Below are positions 11,201-35,519 of a stretch of DNA of 64,000 nt, in pieces. The position numbers and the translations under genes are program-made. The notes under the pieces were generated by a model, which saw only the letters and a list, made by a program, of their open reading frames with translations, did not search any database and was not told the DNA's origin. Every line of letters begins with the position of its first letter. Within the stretch, counting starts at the first letter, position 1. The stretch is from Hormiphora californensis (lineage: Eukaryota; Ctenophora; Tentaculata; Cydippida; Pleurobrachiidae). The DNA lies in contig CM035355.1 of NCBI GenBank assembly GCA_020137815.1, positions 5,971,350 through 6,035,349 on the forward strand, written 5' to 3'.

Positions 11201-12827
11201 GGCATAAAATTTCAAAATAAAAGGCTGTCTTAAACACAATGATTTAATAAACTTGTGACAGTCTAGTCATTCTGGATTGAATCTTAGTACAGCTAAATCG
11301 TTGTTTTGACAGTTAAATTGACACGTCATAATACCTTTCATAGACTTGTCATTCTTATCTCCCTTCACTTTGTGTACCCTTAGTTCATCCTTTGAGTACA
11401 CTGCCAAGTCTTTAGTAAACACTTTTAAATTCGCCTGACAGATCTAGAAAGAGAGAGAGAGATTAATTAACAGATCTAGAAAGAGAGAGGAATTTAATGA
11501 GATACCGCCCTCTCGTTATTTTCATAACCTACCAGCGGTTGTATCTAAGATACCACAGCTTTTAGGTCAGAAAAGCAACATTATCATACTGAGATAGGCA
11601 TGCTTCTGAATTTAAAAGAGAGTCTGATCAAACCTTGCAGAAGCGTTTCCGGTGTTCCCTCTCTAGATGTCTCTCCAGATCCTTGAGTGAAGGTAACACG
11701 TCCCCACACTCTCTACACCGATACGCAGACAGGTCCCTGGTGGGGGAGATTTGATAAACACTGCTACTAGTTTTGTCTTGCATACATGTGATAGATACGT
11801 CTCATACAAACTATCATCATGGGGTCCCCTGCAGCAATTGCTGTGCGGGCTCCTGGATGGGTATGTGCTATTGGTCATCTATATTGTGATTCGTTTAGTC
11901 GCTGGGTAAACCAGGGGGCTCGTGAAACGAGGTTGGTTGAGTTGTGCAGCAAAAGAAAGCTCTTGCTGTGCAACTCTTTTTAGATCAGTGTTCAATAAAC
12001 TTACTTGTAATGGCTGACGATCTTGGCGTCTTGGAACTTGTAGCCTGGTTTAGGTCCCGATACCTTGCACTTTTTCTCAAGTTTCTCAAAGTCTTCCTCC
12101 TCTAGAACGTGAACACAAAGAACCTGAAATAGACATGGTGATTATTACTGGAATAGACATGGTTATTATTACTGAAATAGACTTGTCTCATATATATAAG
12201 ACCGTCCTCTCCGCACCGGGCCGAAGGCCCGGTGCGGCTACGTGAGGCCGCGTAGCGGCCTCGCGTAGCGAGGACGGTCTTACCCCAAAGGGTCTTCTTG
12301 TTTCTGAGTCGCGACGCGCAAACCAAGTGCTATCGCGCGCCAACTCTTCTCTTTCGTTAGCCTAAATGCGTCTCTCACTTTTCCCACGCACCGTGGGAAA
12401 GTCGCGCGAAGCTTTTTTTACAAGAACAAGTGTTGAAAATGTGTAAACCGCGCCGCGTGTTGATCTTTGCGCGTTCTAAAGCTGTGTTTGGGGTCTGACT
12501 GTGCATCGAGGTTGCGCGATGTACAGTCAGTGTCTGACAAAAATAGACATGGTGACTCCACAATAACAAATATGATAGGGAAATCGGAGGAAGTGAATAT
12601 ATTCAGGGTGGTTGAAACATAACAATTTGTGACATGTAACTTTCAAATAGAGGATTAGTGTGGCAACGTACTTTATCGAGCGTTTCACGGCACACAGCAC
12701 AAATCCTCTGTTCGCATAGGTCCCGTTGGATGGTTGTACAAGAGATACAGGTTGTGTGGCCGCATTTCCCGATTGCCTTGTATCGTGAGGTTTCACAGCA
12801 GATCAGACAGAGAAACTCAGTAGACAT
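8225..12827 (-). CDS. ZNF598: ZNF598/Hel2-type RING E3 ubiquitin ligase, 8 exons, about 804 aa
   Basis: Exons (minus): 12827-12672, 12123-12005, 11736-11634, 11434-11335, 11014-10845, 10473-10328, 10020-8623, 8447-8225. All junctions are GT-AG and in phase. Exon 1 is a C3HC4 RING: C7, C10, C22, H24, C27, C30, C43, C46. Exons 3-6 carry the C2H2-type fingers in the ZNF598 order (C-R-E-C, C-E-F-C-Q-D-R-Y-L-D-N-E-A-L, W-C-H-I-C, then G-N-C...F-K-T-D-I-D-L-Q-A-H). Exon 7 is a long Gly/Ser-, Arg- and Pro-rich disordered region with repeated P-P-G-F-H and P-P-P-S-I-S-D-I-L. Exon 8 has the conserved E-L-V-I-L-L-P and a final C-x-x-C. ZNF598 recognises collided ribosomes and ubiquitinates small-subunit proteins to start ribosome quality control in the cytosol. 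Human ZNF598 is slightly longer (about 900 aa). Confidence 0.92.
12183..12540. mobile_element. Non-autonomous element with TTGTC...GACAA ends, in ZNF598 intron 1
   Basis: It starts TTGTCTCATATA-TATAAGACCG and ends GCGATGTACAGTCAGTG-TCTGACAA. Internal GC-rich hairpins are CCGCACCGGGCC-GAA-GGCCCGGTGCGG and GAGGCCGCGTAGCGGCCTC. A 63-bp relative with the same two ends lies at 28261-28323. The superfamily is not assigned. Confidence 0.6.
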
Positions 12828-12974
12828 AGCTAGTGTTGCAAGAACTGTGGAATAGATATATGTGGTAAAACTGTCGGGTAATCATCTTAATCTTTTTAAT
12901 TTTGCCGAAAGCGCCGAAAAAAGGGATCTGAACAGAAAAAAAAAATCTGTACCCTCTGGTGATAGGAAATCTCA

Positions 12975-13070
12975 AGCCCTAAAGTCCGTTTCAAGCGACT
13001 TGACCCGTAATTCTTGGAATTTGGCGCATTTGCGCGTGTATTTACAAAGGGGAAATCCTGAATTGAAACG
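12975..13070 (+). repeat. Repeat copy A (inverted partner at 13722-13806)
   Basis: About 85 bp (AAAGTCCGTTTCAAGCGACT...) is found in reverse complement inside the fold-back element at 13529-14016. Confidence 0.75.
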
Positions 13071-13252
13071 CACTTTAACCCCGGGGCCCGGTGGCCAGTC
13101 CCCAGCCCTAAAAAACCGCGAGTGCTGACGCCTGACACTCAAAACGCTTGTGCTTGATAAGTAGGGGGATAAGTAGGGGATCACATAGCTGATCACATAT
13201 CTGGTTCCTGATGAGGTACAGAAATCCGAGGTTGGGACTTGGCCCTTGGGAG

Positions 13253-13475
13253 AGGGATCCCTAATAAAGTTGTGACTTGTCACCAAACATGTGGTTCCCG
13301 TGGCGGTGCGGCTTCAAAATGCGCGATTGTAACTTGTCACCGCATGGTTTACGCCGCGCCGCAGCTACGCGCAGTGGGAACCACGTGCGTTTTGGTACGC
13401 GCACACGCGGTGACAAGTCACAACCGCGCCTCCGCAAGACTACAGTGACAAGTCACAACTTTATTAGGGATCCCT
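13253..13475. mobile_element. Fold-back element with AGGGATCCCT termini
   Basis: A 31-bp perfect terminal inverted repeat starting AGGGATCCCTAATAAAG and ending GACTTGTCAC bounds a GC-rich core. No coding capacity. Confidence 0.75.
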
Positions 13476-13506
13476 AGGGAGGGCCCTTGTAAAATTTCTG
13501 AACTCG

Positions 13507-14046
13507 TGTGTTTTTTATTTGGGTAATAAGGAACCATAATAAAGTTCAAGAGCGCACCCCATCCAAGAGCGTACCACCTCCAAAAGACACCACTCCAAGA
13601 GCGCACCACATCAAAGAGAGCTCCCCATCCAGAAGATACCGCGCGCAGGGGACACCACGCGCAGAAGAGACCGCACGCGCAAATAATTTGCGTTTCAAAC
13701 GACTTGACCTGAGATTCCTGGAAATTCAGGATTTCCCCTTTGTAAATACACGCGCAATGCGCCAAATTCCAAGAATTACGGGTCAAGTCGCTTGAAACGG
13801 ACTTTACAACGCCGCGCTGGTCTCTTCTGCGCGTGGTATCTTCTGGACGGGGAGCTCTCTTTGATGTGGTGCGCTCTTGAAGTGGTGTCTTCTGGAGGTG
13901 GTGCGCTCTTGGATGTGGTCTCTTTTGGGTGTGGTACGCTCTCAGGTGTGGTCTCTCTTCGATCGGGTGCGCTCTTGGGTGCTCTTGGAGGCTCTTGAAC
14001 TTTATTATGGTTCCTTATTTGGGCGCGTGTTTTTTATTTGGGTAAT
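13507..14046. mobile_element. Long hairpin element with 20-bp direct repeats at its flanks
   Basis: Arms run inward from AGGAACCATAATAAAG (13529) and its complement (ending about 14016), and continue imperfectly through repeats rich in GCGCACC and GAGCTC. The loop contains the inverted partner of repeat A. GTGTTTTTTATTTGGGTAAT flanks the hairpin on both sides (13507-13526, 14027-14046). Confidence 0.7.
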
Positions 14047-14576
14047 TTCAACAAGAATTATTGCATTATGTATTCATAATGCTGTGTTTCCCTGCCCTAC
14101 CGTTTCACATGTCAGTGACATTGTCACTGCCAACAGGATCAAGGCTTGGTCATAATGTAATGTGAGATGCATACGATCTAGCTGTCAGTATACTTCTCAC
14201 ATAGCTTAGAGTTAGCTAACTCCCAATCACATGACACTTGCTAACCAGCTTTTGACATTCCAACTTAACTACTTATCTAACATCTCACACTCGACTCGCA
14301 AGATGAAAATGTGTATGTAACACGCGAAACGTGCGGCAGAGCATTTCATGTTTTGTTGAGTGGCGCGCGCACACACGTCCATCAAACTGTGTCAATGAGG
14401 TGTTTGATGAAGGAGTAGCTCGTCACTGTGCGCGCGGCTCTAGTTGCTACACCGTTGCCCTCGCAACGAAAGTGTGACCAAAAATGTCCCTCTACCGATT
14501 AGTTAGTATACCAAAATGTCGTTTTCGAATTCTAACCCTGCTATGCCTTTTTACAAAGTAAAAAGGTTGGCCTATA

Positions 14577-14892
14577 GGGATCCCTAAAAAAGTTCAGTAT
14601 TTACACAGAGTTTACACAGTCTTTACTCAGTCGTTACACCCAGAGCGGCGCGTGCTGCGCACAGTGGCTTTTTCCAAGAAAATATGAATATGAATATGAA
14701 TATGAATATGGATTGTGTGCTGCACAATTGACAAAATTGAGCGCTGCGGCGAAAAAAGTTTCCGAAAACGCTGCAAATCGAGTGCGAAAGACCCAGTCGT
14801 TACACCCAGAGCGGCGCGGGCGCTCTGGGTGTAACGACTGAGTAAAGACTGTGTAAACTCTGTGTAAATACTGAACTTTTTTAGGGATCCCT
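14577..14892. mobile_element. Fold-back element, AGGGATCCCT termini with about 72-bp arms
   Basis: The left arm begins GGGATCCCTAAAAAAGTTC and the right arm is its complement, ending at 14892. The inner end of the arm (CAGTCGTTACACCCAGAGCG) is repeated near the centre. Flanking TA on both sides would suit a TA-targeting transposase, but this is weak. Confidence 0.75.
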
Positions 14893-15746
14893 ATGCTACA
14901 GGCCCTAAAGCCTAGAAGCCGTGGAAAACGCGCGCACTTGGGGTCTGCAGCGCATGCCAAGTAAAAAGGCATCCGGGTGAATGCGTTCGGTATTCACCCG
15001 GGCAGGGAAAAAATACGACCGCGCGCGACATTGCATTGCTTTTTTGCGTCGCAGTTGATGTAACGCGCGAATTAAGTCCGAACACAACGCTGCCAAAATA
15101 TTTCTTAAGCCGCGCGCTGCATAATTTCTCGATCGTGTCGAAAGATTTTTCATCACTCAGATTTTCATTTTTGACCAAAATCACCATTTTCTCTCTTTTC
15201 TCGCAACGGAATATGTGTTCTGGACACATTGAACACAGCCTAGCTTTGCCACTGAGCCTTTATCTTACCAGGAACCAAGGATATGACCAATTTTGTAATT
15301 TAGACTTAAAAAACATTAAATGGTGTCTTCATTTTAGTTTACTATTAACCGTTAATATCGAGGCTGTTAGCTTTATTAATTGTTCTCATTCCCTCATTGC
15401 ATCCGCCATCTCATGCTTTTTAATCTTTTTACCACAGTTTTTATTTAATTTATTACACTTAATTCTCACTTAATTATTTAATCATCTACTTACTATCTTA
15501 TCCTTATTATCCAATTACTCAACTTAATCTAATTAATAACTTTTATACTTTTATACTTTAATTATCAACTATTTTATAACTGCTATCTTTATCTAAATAG
15601 CCTTAATTTCTATCAGGAGGTCTGAATTTATTGAATATCCGATTTTGCCCGCAAGAAGGGGCGTGTATGTTGATTGTGATTCAATGTATACAAATTAGAT
15701 TGAATAAATAAATAAATCATTTTAGGGGTTTCGACTTAGTTATGAA
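14893..15746. other. Upstream region of the ARFGEF3-like gene
   Basis: It includes a short perfect hairpin (CCGGGTGAAT...ATTCACCCGG, 14974-15002) and then strongly AT-rich sequence just before the first ATG. No gene seen. Confidence 0.5.
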
Positions 15747-26095
<10,349 letters not shown>

Positions 26096-26210
26096 GTAAC
26101 ATGTCGTTATGATAACCAGTCGTTATGGTAACCAGTTGTCATGTTAACCAGTTGTTATGGTAACCAGTTGTTATGGTAACCAGTTGTTAACCAATGTAAC
26201 CAGTGCTACT
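26096..26210. repeat. Minisatellite starting at the exon 16 donor
   Basis: Six or so GTTATGGTAACCA units directly follow the donor CAG|GTAACA. Confidence 0.75.
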
Positions 26211-26276
26211 GCAGGTAGTAACAAATATTATTCATTTTTTTGGTTAAGAATAGTTTGAGAAAGTATGGCAAAGAAT

Positions 26277-27497
26277 TCAATCATCCACTCTTGATTTCTC
26301 CTCCTTTTTCCGACGTCTCTCATTTCTCCTCTTTTCATTCCTTCTCTCGTTGTACCTTTTCCTCTGTTCGCGAGTTTCCTCTGTTCTAGGATTGAATGTT
26401 GGGTCCTCATCTTCATCTTCTTCAGTATATACTTCATCCAAATCAAACTGAAAGGGGGAGTTAATTAATAGCTGTGGGGGGGGGGGGTTGACCAACAATG
26501 AACAACAGCCAATTAAAACATGGGACCAGGGACACAAAAAGTTGTATTTAGACACTAGAATAAATGCGGACCAGACTGATTGCTCGGAAATGGAAGCCGT
26601 CAGTTCACCTACCTGAAGTCCCCTGAACCGCCTTGGTCTCAGTCTGGCTGGTAGAACAATAGTTGGGGGCGGTTCATCTGGCTCAATCTTTACAACGTCT
26701 TGATGATCCATTGTGCAGGTTATCTCTGTAGGCTCAATTTTAATTGGGACATTATCAGCAACTTGTTCGAGTTTTACTTTTCGTTTTTCTGCATACTGAA
26801 AAAAAGGATGTAGTTAGTGCCTGTCTTCATTGATTACGTACCTATATGATAATTTTAGAGGTAGCTGTTAATTATAAAATTAGTGATGTTAAGTGTTGCT
26901 AACCTGAAACCCTTGGGCCATGAAAGTGCTTGTTTTAAGTTCAGCTAGATACCTAGCCCTCACGTGTGGCCCTCTCTTAACGTGTCTTTTAGTAACGTAG
27001 ATTAACCTCACCACTGCTCTGGAATAGGGTTTTTTTTGTTATGTTCTAACGAAAACGAAGAGTCTAGCTAGGCAAGGCGAGGTATCACTATAATGGGATA
27101 GTATGCCCCACCCCCGATACCACCTATTGTAGGAACCGACCGAATCAGGAATTACTGGTCCCTGATTGGCTGATAACCAGTCACGTGACCTAAATAACGA
27201 GTTCTGATTGGTTTTTTACTTGTGTCGGTCGGTTCCTGACCTATTGGACAACGTAATGACAGCTGTATGGATTTACCTGGAAGCGTTTTCTTTTAGCAAA
27301 GAACGTCCGGTTAGGTTTTTGAAGATGATTCTAAAAACATCCGCAGTATGAGAAACAGCCCGCCTCCTGGATTTATTGAAACCATCCTCAATCCTTAGTG
27401 ACAGGAAGTGTCCCAATATTTGGTACTTTGAGACGCGGTTGTGTAGGTCGGTTATCTTAACTGGATCAATCTCTGATTTCATTGGGCCAAACGTCAT
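26277..27497 (-). CDS. Nested antisense gene, unrecognised nuclear-looking protein, 4 exons, 229 aa
   Basis: Exons (minus) 27497-27277, 27018-26904, 26795-26613 and 26447-26277 have canonical splice sites and join in phase to a TGA stop. Residues 1-110 are mixed helical with many basic residues. The middle carries two K-I-E-P motifs (I-K-I-E-P and V-K-I-E-P) that fit the SUMO acceptor consensus. The C-terminus has an acidic E-E-D-E-D-E-D run followed by a long Arg/Lys/Glu-rich, likely nuclear-localising, helix. I do not recognise the family and propose no function. The gene lies wholly inside ARFGEF3 intron 16 on the opposite strand. An hAT-like MITE sits in its first intron. Confidence 0.6.
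27130..27238. mobile_element. hAT-like MITE, 109 bp, copy 1
   Basis: Terminal inverted repeats (T/C)AGGAACCGACCGA...TCGGTCGGTTCCTG are flanked by the 8-bp direct repeat ACCTATTG (27122-27129 and 27239-27246). The second copy, at 31012-31120, has the same length. The 8-bp target duplication is typical of hAT elements. Confidence 0.85.
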
Positions 27498-28648
27498 GAC
27501 AATGAAATTGAAGAAGCGGAGAAATCAACCTCACAATGAAATTTATAGTATTATAGTAGTAGTAGTAGTAGTAGTAGTATAGCGGAGACCGGAGAGATCT
27601 ACCTCACGAACACTAAAGAAACGAATGTGTGGATGAAATCCATATGATTGGAAAGAACTAAAAGGAGCGAGTGTGTATGTGTGTGTAACTGTAGACCACT
27701 TTCAACACCTCATTATATTCATTATGATATTGAGCATTGGTATCCTGTGTAGGTGATCCATCCCCAATCGCTGGGTTTAGAGGGATCCCTTGATTGTATG
27801 TACATCGAGTCATGTTACTGGTACATATATAGAGTTTATCATAAGAGCAACCAGAGCAGCAGCAGGTGATTGGGTAAATGGTACATGACACGGTGGATCA
27901 ATGCTAAATGTTTGTTAGATGTTGTAGAGTTGGCCGGCCATTGACTGTCAATTTGACAGTGTGAAACTACCAAGGGGTACGTAAGTTACTTATCAGGATT
28001 CTTTCACCGCCTTACACGCGACTAGCAGAATCTGACCAATAACTCCTCGCTGTCCCTCCCATTCTTGGTGACGTCATGGCGGTCATTGGTCCTGCAGTAC
28101 TTCAGCTGACAACCGGCCCTTCTTTTCACCATGTGTATGCACTTGCCTTGTTCGACCCTCCTAAAAAGGGTTTGAAAAAAAATCCTACACAGGCAAGCCC
28201 CATGTGAGGATCGCCCTTTGGGCGCACGAACTTGAGGGGTGCGACGTGCCCAATACACAGGGTTGTCTCATATAAGACCGGACGGAAGTGATATTCGCGA
28301 TGTACAGTCAGTGCCTGACAACCACAGGTTCACAATCATTCGCAACACACATAGTGTCGGCCAAATCGCTGTAATATATTTCGCCGACACACCCACTAGG
28401 GACTATCGCATAAGTTTTATGGTTCCTAGTGTGTTCCTAAACCCAGGCAAGAAGAAGAAGAAGTAAAACGATAATATATTATTTTAATGCATTCAAAATT
28501 CAATTCAATTCTCACAATTTTAACAACAAAATATTCTATAATCACACTCGGCGTTTGAGCCTGTAAGGTCTAATAAAAAAAGGTCCAATAGGACTACTTT
28601 CCAATTACAGACCAATTATAGACCAATTACAGATCAAATACAGCCCAA
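27241..28648. other. Rest of the nested region: no further gene supported
   Basis: Beyond the nested gene's first exon this holds a TAG trinucleotide run (27556-27580), a Cys-rich minus frame at 27658-27891 that lacks a start and a usable acceptor, and the repeats at 28175-28323. Confidence 0.4.
28175..28323. repeat. GPCR-tail repeat next to a 63-bp TIR element
   Basis: 28175-28258 (minus) matches the GPCR-tail repeat. 28261-28323 begins GGTTGTCTCATATAAGACCG and ends in GTACAGTCAGTGCCTGACAACC, the same ends as the 12183-12540 element, with GGTTGTC/GACAACC inverted ends. Confidence 0.65.
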
Positions 28649-31198
<2,550 letters not shown>

Positions 31199-31287
31199 AG
31201 CGGTGTAGATCGCTGTAGTTGAACAAAGAATAATACTATTGAGCTGCGTATATATTATGTTGGTTGGTATTTCTAACGGTATCTATT

Positions 31288-32174
31288 TAACCCTTTGAGA
31301 CCGATAGGGTCACCAGTGACCCCACGCTAATTATGCATCTAGCGTCTGTCCGAACTAAATCTAAGAAGTTTAAATGGTTTTCCGGGTTAGAATAGACACT
31401 TTTTGGCTGTTTTTGGGGTCATTTTAAGCTTTGAACATCTTAGTTTACTAGAAATGCCAACTCTAAGCCATAAAAGTTGAAATTTTGGTGTAAAGTTGGC
31501 CATATCTCTAAAACGGTATAAGTAAGCCAATAATGGACCTACAAATCAAAAGAAAACCATAGGTTTTACCCCGGTATGAAGTTTCGTGATGATTTGATCA
31601 AATTTACAACGCTCAGAGGGCAAATAATGCCGGGGTCACCAGTGACCCTATCGTCCCCTAACGCTAATATAGAAATTTGGATTTTACGTGCATTTCCAAA
31701 GGATTGGCCACCGATAAAGGTCTAAAACGGCATTTTTCAAACGGGTGCTAGCGACTAACCGACTCCATCAGTGTTATCTATACATCTTAGAGAGTCGCTG
31801 AAAAATTTTTTGAGATTCGCGCTCCTTCATAAAAATTTTCATCTCGGCCAATTTGAAATTCTAAAATCGGCTACAGATGAGATACAGAGGTCCATAGGGT
31901 GTGTAAAATGTGCAGAATGGCCGGGTTTATATAAGTGTTATGAAGAAACATAGGGTCTAAGATGAGCGGTTTTCGAGTTATGAGGCAAAATAGCTACGAA
32001 ATCTCAATTGTTTGCATTCCATTTGAGACCGATAGGGTCACTGGTGACCCCACAGAAACAAAGTTCGTAGAGACGAGTTTTTTGGTTCTGCTTTCAAGTA
32101 GGCTTGTTAGGAGTGTCTCCAGCAATTTTCAGATATTTCTGTCGATGGCGCCACTATCGGTCCCAAAGGGTTAA
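31288..32174. mobile_element. piggyBac-like non-autonomous element, 887 bp
   Basis: TTAA at both ends. Termini are CCCTTTGAGACCGATAG and the near-complement CTATCGGTCCCAAAGGG. The palindrome GGGTCACCAGTGACCC occurs near the left end and internally, with a variant (GGGTCACTGGTGACCC) nearer the right end. TTAA plus CCCTTTG ends are typical of piggyBac-derived MITEs. No transposase. Confidence 0.8.
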
Positions 32175-32175
32175 A

Positions 32176-32830
32176 GGGGAAGGCCTGTCCTGTCCGATAA
32201 ACCGATCTTTACTCTCCAATATGGCAACATGGAGCACTGTCTCCTTAGAGAACCAATGGTGCTGCACCTTGTCACTAGTGAAAAATATTAAGCCTGTCCT
32301 TGAATAATATTAAGCCTGTCCTTGAATAATATTAATCCTGTCCTGTCCGATAAACATATCCTTACTCTCCAATATGGCAACATGGAGTACTGTCTCCTTA
32401 GAGAACCAATGGTGCTGCACCTTGTCACTATAGTGAAAAATATTAAGCTGTCCTTGAATAATATTAATCCTGTCCTTGAAAAATATTAAGCCTGTCCTTG
32501 AAAAATATTAATCCTGTCCTGTCCGATAAACATATCCTTACTCTCCAATATGGCAACATGGAGTACTGTCTCCTTAGAGAACCAATGGTGCTGCACCTTG
32601 TCACTAGTGAAAAATATTAAGCCTGTCCTTGAATAATATTAAGCCTGTCCTTGAATAATATTAATCCTGTCCTGTCCGATAAACATATCCTTACTCTCCA
32701 ATATGGCAACATGGAGTACTGTCTCCTTAGAGAACCTATGCTGCTGCACCTAGTGAAAAACATTAAGCCTAGGTCCTGTCCGATAAACCGATCTTGTCAC
32801 TAGTGAAAAATATTAAGCAGCTGTCCTTGA
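32176..32830 (+). repeat. Tandem array, units of about 150-180 bp, 4-5 copies
   Basis: Each unit contains CTGTCCGATAAAC, CTCCAATATGGCAACATGGA, CTCCTTAGAGAACCAATGGT and 2-3 copies of TAAGCCTGTCCTTGAATAATAT. It abuts the right end of the piggyBac-like element. Confidence 0.85.
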
Positions 32831-32889
32831 ATAAACACTAGCTGAGCTGTGTGAGAGGACACCACATGGTGTAGAACACTTGAGTGCTG

Positions 32890-33155
32890 CAGTCGGACCC
32901 CGATTTAACGGCAGCCCGATTTAACGCCACCCCGATTTAACAGACCCTGATTTATCACCACCCTGATTTAACGACACCCCGATTTAACGGCACCCCGATT
33001 TAACGGCACCCCGATTTAACGGCACCCCGATTTAACGGCAGGATAATCTTCCCCCGATACAAGAAATTAACAGTATTTGGCCGCGATTTAGCAGACATCC
33101 TGAATTAACGGACAAAACCCTTCCCCGAGGGTGCCGTTAAATCGGGGTCTGACTG
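32890..33155. mobile_element. pogo-like MITE, about 266 bp
   Basis: Ends CAGTCGGACCCCGATTTAAC and GTTAAATCGGGGTCTGACTG. Inside are about eight tandem CACCCCGATTTAACGG units. Same family as 24335-24506. Confidence 0.75.
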
Positions 33156-33298
33156 TAATTATAAAACTTTGAATTAATGGGTCACTGAAAAATAAAAATA
33201 TGCAAAGGTAAATCACATAAAGTAAATACAGGTCATTTCGGATTGCAGTCACCTGTGGGGAACTTACGGGGCCCTAACGATACATCTCCAACATACAA

Positions 33299-34700
33299 TC
33301 ACACCCTTAGCAGAGCCAGGAAGGGGAACACTAACACACTGCCCACCAACAATCCAACTGCACACGACACCGCCTGGAAGTTTCCACACAGCGACTTTTC
33401 TTCAGCAGACCCCACCGCCTGTGGGGCGTACACTGCGGCCATGGAGAGAAGTTGTCCCTCACTCCATCCCCAGGAGGAAAGGAGAACACAGTAGGGAAGG
33501 CATCGTGGTGGAACCACACTGGTATAGTCCTGGGCTGAAGGTTACACATGAATATGAGGGGAATGAAGATAAACCGGGTACAGGATATTGCCAAGATGTT
33601 AGAATGCTTGGGGTAGTGCCAGAATGTAGCAGTAAAACACCCGACCACCTCGCCGAAGTTAAACAGAAAAAAGACGGTGACGGGCTTGAAGTAGGTCCTC
33701 ACCCAGGTGCTCTCTTGGTTTGGCAGGGTGGAGGTCAGGGCGGAGAGAGGGGCTGGAAAACAGGCCAGGGTTACGACAAGGGTAATGAAGTTAACCGCGC
33801 TGAACCGCCATGTTTTCTTGAAAACAGCCCAAGTCGATACTTGTGATGTTGGCACTTCTCCTGATGACTGGAGTAAAGGAGCTGTTGTCCCCTCCTCCTC
33901 ATCAAGTGCCTCCTCTGTGTGGCTGTTATTATTGTGCTTGCCAGCACTATTCTTAACAGGATCGTGCTTCCTAATGTAGACCAAATAGAGAACCATTAGC
34001 TAGACCCAGGAACCCTGTCGCCGTTAGAAAATACCAGAACCCAGCCGCCACAGGATCAGGTACGGGTAGGGAGAGGGTGATGATTGAGAGAGTAGCAGCT
34101 ACAGCACCTGAGGAGGCTTGGCCCAATAGGAACCCCTGTACGGCATGGGATCCCGTCATTGCCGCAGTGGCCATCATACCTGCTATGTAGCACGTGCTAG
34201 CACCGCATACCAGACAAAATGTGATGTTGGAGAGAGCCAGGTAGGCCCATGCCCAGGAGCTTGTATCAACCTTGGTGAATATTGTGAAGGCGATAAAGAA
34301 GGCGAGGCAAGCGAGGTTGCTGGTGGTTATGGCACGTTTGAGCATGCCAGGTTTAAGCCACAACAAGCACGCCAGACTGACAACAAGGTCGGAGCTGATG
34401 CCACCGATCTGGAAATAACTCTGGAAATTCACCTGGGGGAAGGGGGGAGAAGTTAATATCTTAACTGATTATGTTAACATCTTACCTGTTGTGGGTTATC
34501 ACATCAATCTCCCCAGCTGTTTTTTCAATTCTAACATTTATCAAGTTTACCTCGACTGTTCGTGATCCGGTTTCATTGAACTTTGAGTGGAAGTATTCGT
34601 AGGCGGTTACCACTGTGTTCCATGACGTGAGAGATGTAACTCCAAATATGGTCATAGTGAGGTAGGTACCCCAGGGGCGGGGTTTCTTGTTGTTGGTCAT
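33299..34700 (-). pseudogene. Equilibrative nucleoside transporter (SLC29/ENT) with frame breaks
   Basis: The protein begins near 34700 (ATG one base after an acceptor, so an upstream noncoding exon is likely). N-terminal T-S-W-N-T-V-V-T-A-Y-E-Y-F matches the ENT TM1 motif. Then follow the glycosylated loop, F-Q-S-Y-F, several TM helices, W-Y-F-L-T-A, a polar loop with L-D-E-E-E, and the C-terminal helices ending L-A-L-L-R-V-stop. ENTs carry nucleosides across membranes. The reading frame shifts at about 33995-34005 and again at about 33470-33517. The only phase-compatible donor of the first coding exon is a weak GTGATA at 34502, while the consensus GTAAGA at 34486 would give a stop. Either this is a decaying copy or the assembly has small indels. 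It lies antisense in ARFGEF3 intron 16. Confidence 0.75.
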
Positions 34701-35279
34701 CCTGTGAGAGGGGGGATGGTGATATATTATATGGTCATAGTGAGGTAGGTGCACTGAATGTAGTAGAAAGGCTCCAAAGTGTGCAAACAAATAACCTGGA
34801 TCGGATATTAATATAGAATATAGATGCGAAAAAGGACTCATTGCGTAAGCATAATAATCAAAGGCTACTAAAATACCATATAAATGAAGGGGGCGACTGT
34901 AAGAAATAACATCTACTAAATCCACAAATAATACACACAAGTTTGTATAAACCGGGTGTTTTTATTCAACGTCGATACTGCATGCGAAGCAATGTAAACA
35001 TGGGTCACGTCCAACGCGGGGAAATTAGTTAGGCATCTGTTTAGAATCCCACTCTATACCACAGCCCTGCAGCCCCCTCCCTTAGGCATCTGTTTACCGA
35101 ATACTTTGGTGCCACCCAACACCCATCCAACTGTCTGCTTAAAATTTTGGGACAAATATTCAGCAAATAATGAGGTCGGAGCAAATTTATTCTGATCCTG
35201 TTACCTTGTCCCGTGTAAAGAGCATGATAAGTGGGGCTGTTGTTTTTTTAAGAAAACTCGTGTTGATTTTATAAGACCA

Positions 35280-35519
35280 CACGTGCACGATAAAAAGACG
35301 GCACTGTACTCCAACCAAAGGAAAAATTTCAGAACCATCGTACACCTAATCACAAACATAGGACCGTTCAATAGCTACCTCAAAAAAACTATCTACAAAA
35401 ACCTAGAAAAGACAATAATACACCACATCTCGGTAGCCATCAAAATAATAGAGAAAGCCCAAAAACTCAAGAACCAAGAACACGAAAGGCGATATCCCTG
35501 CTTGTCGAATGGGGATTAG
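35280..35519 (+). pseudogene. Possible retroelement ORF end fragment
   Basis: A short lysine-rich frame with I-G-P-F-N-S-Y-L-K-K resembles the C-terminal region after RNase H in some non-LTR retroelement ORFs. No neighbouring RT motifs. A weak call. Confidence 0.2.

Noticed and set aside
15036-15473. 145-aa plus-strand ORF before ARFGEF3
   Set aside because: AT-rich composition, no motif, adjacent to repeat elements; most likely chance.
27658-27891. Minus-strand cysteine-rich frame, possibly a second secreted peptide
   Set aside because: No Met or signal peptide, an in-frame stop lies just upstream, and no acceptor gives an open frame; kept only as a curiosity near the real Cys-rich gene.
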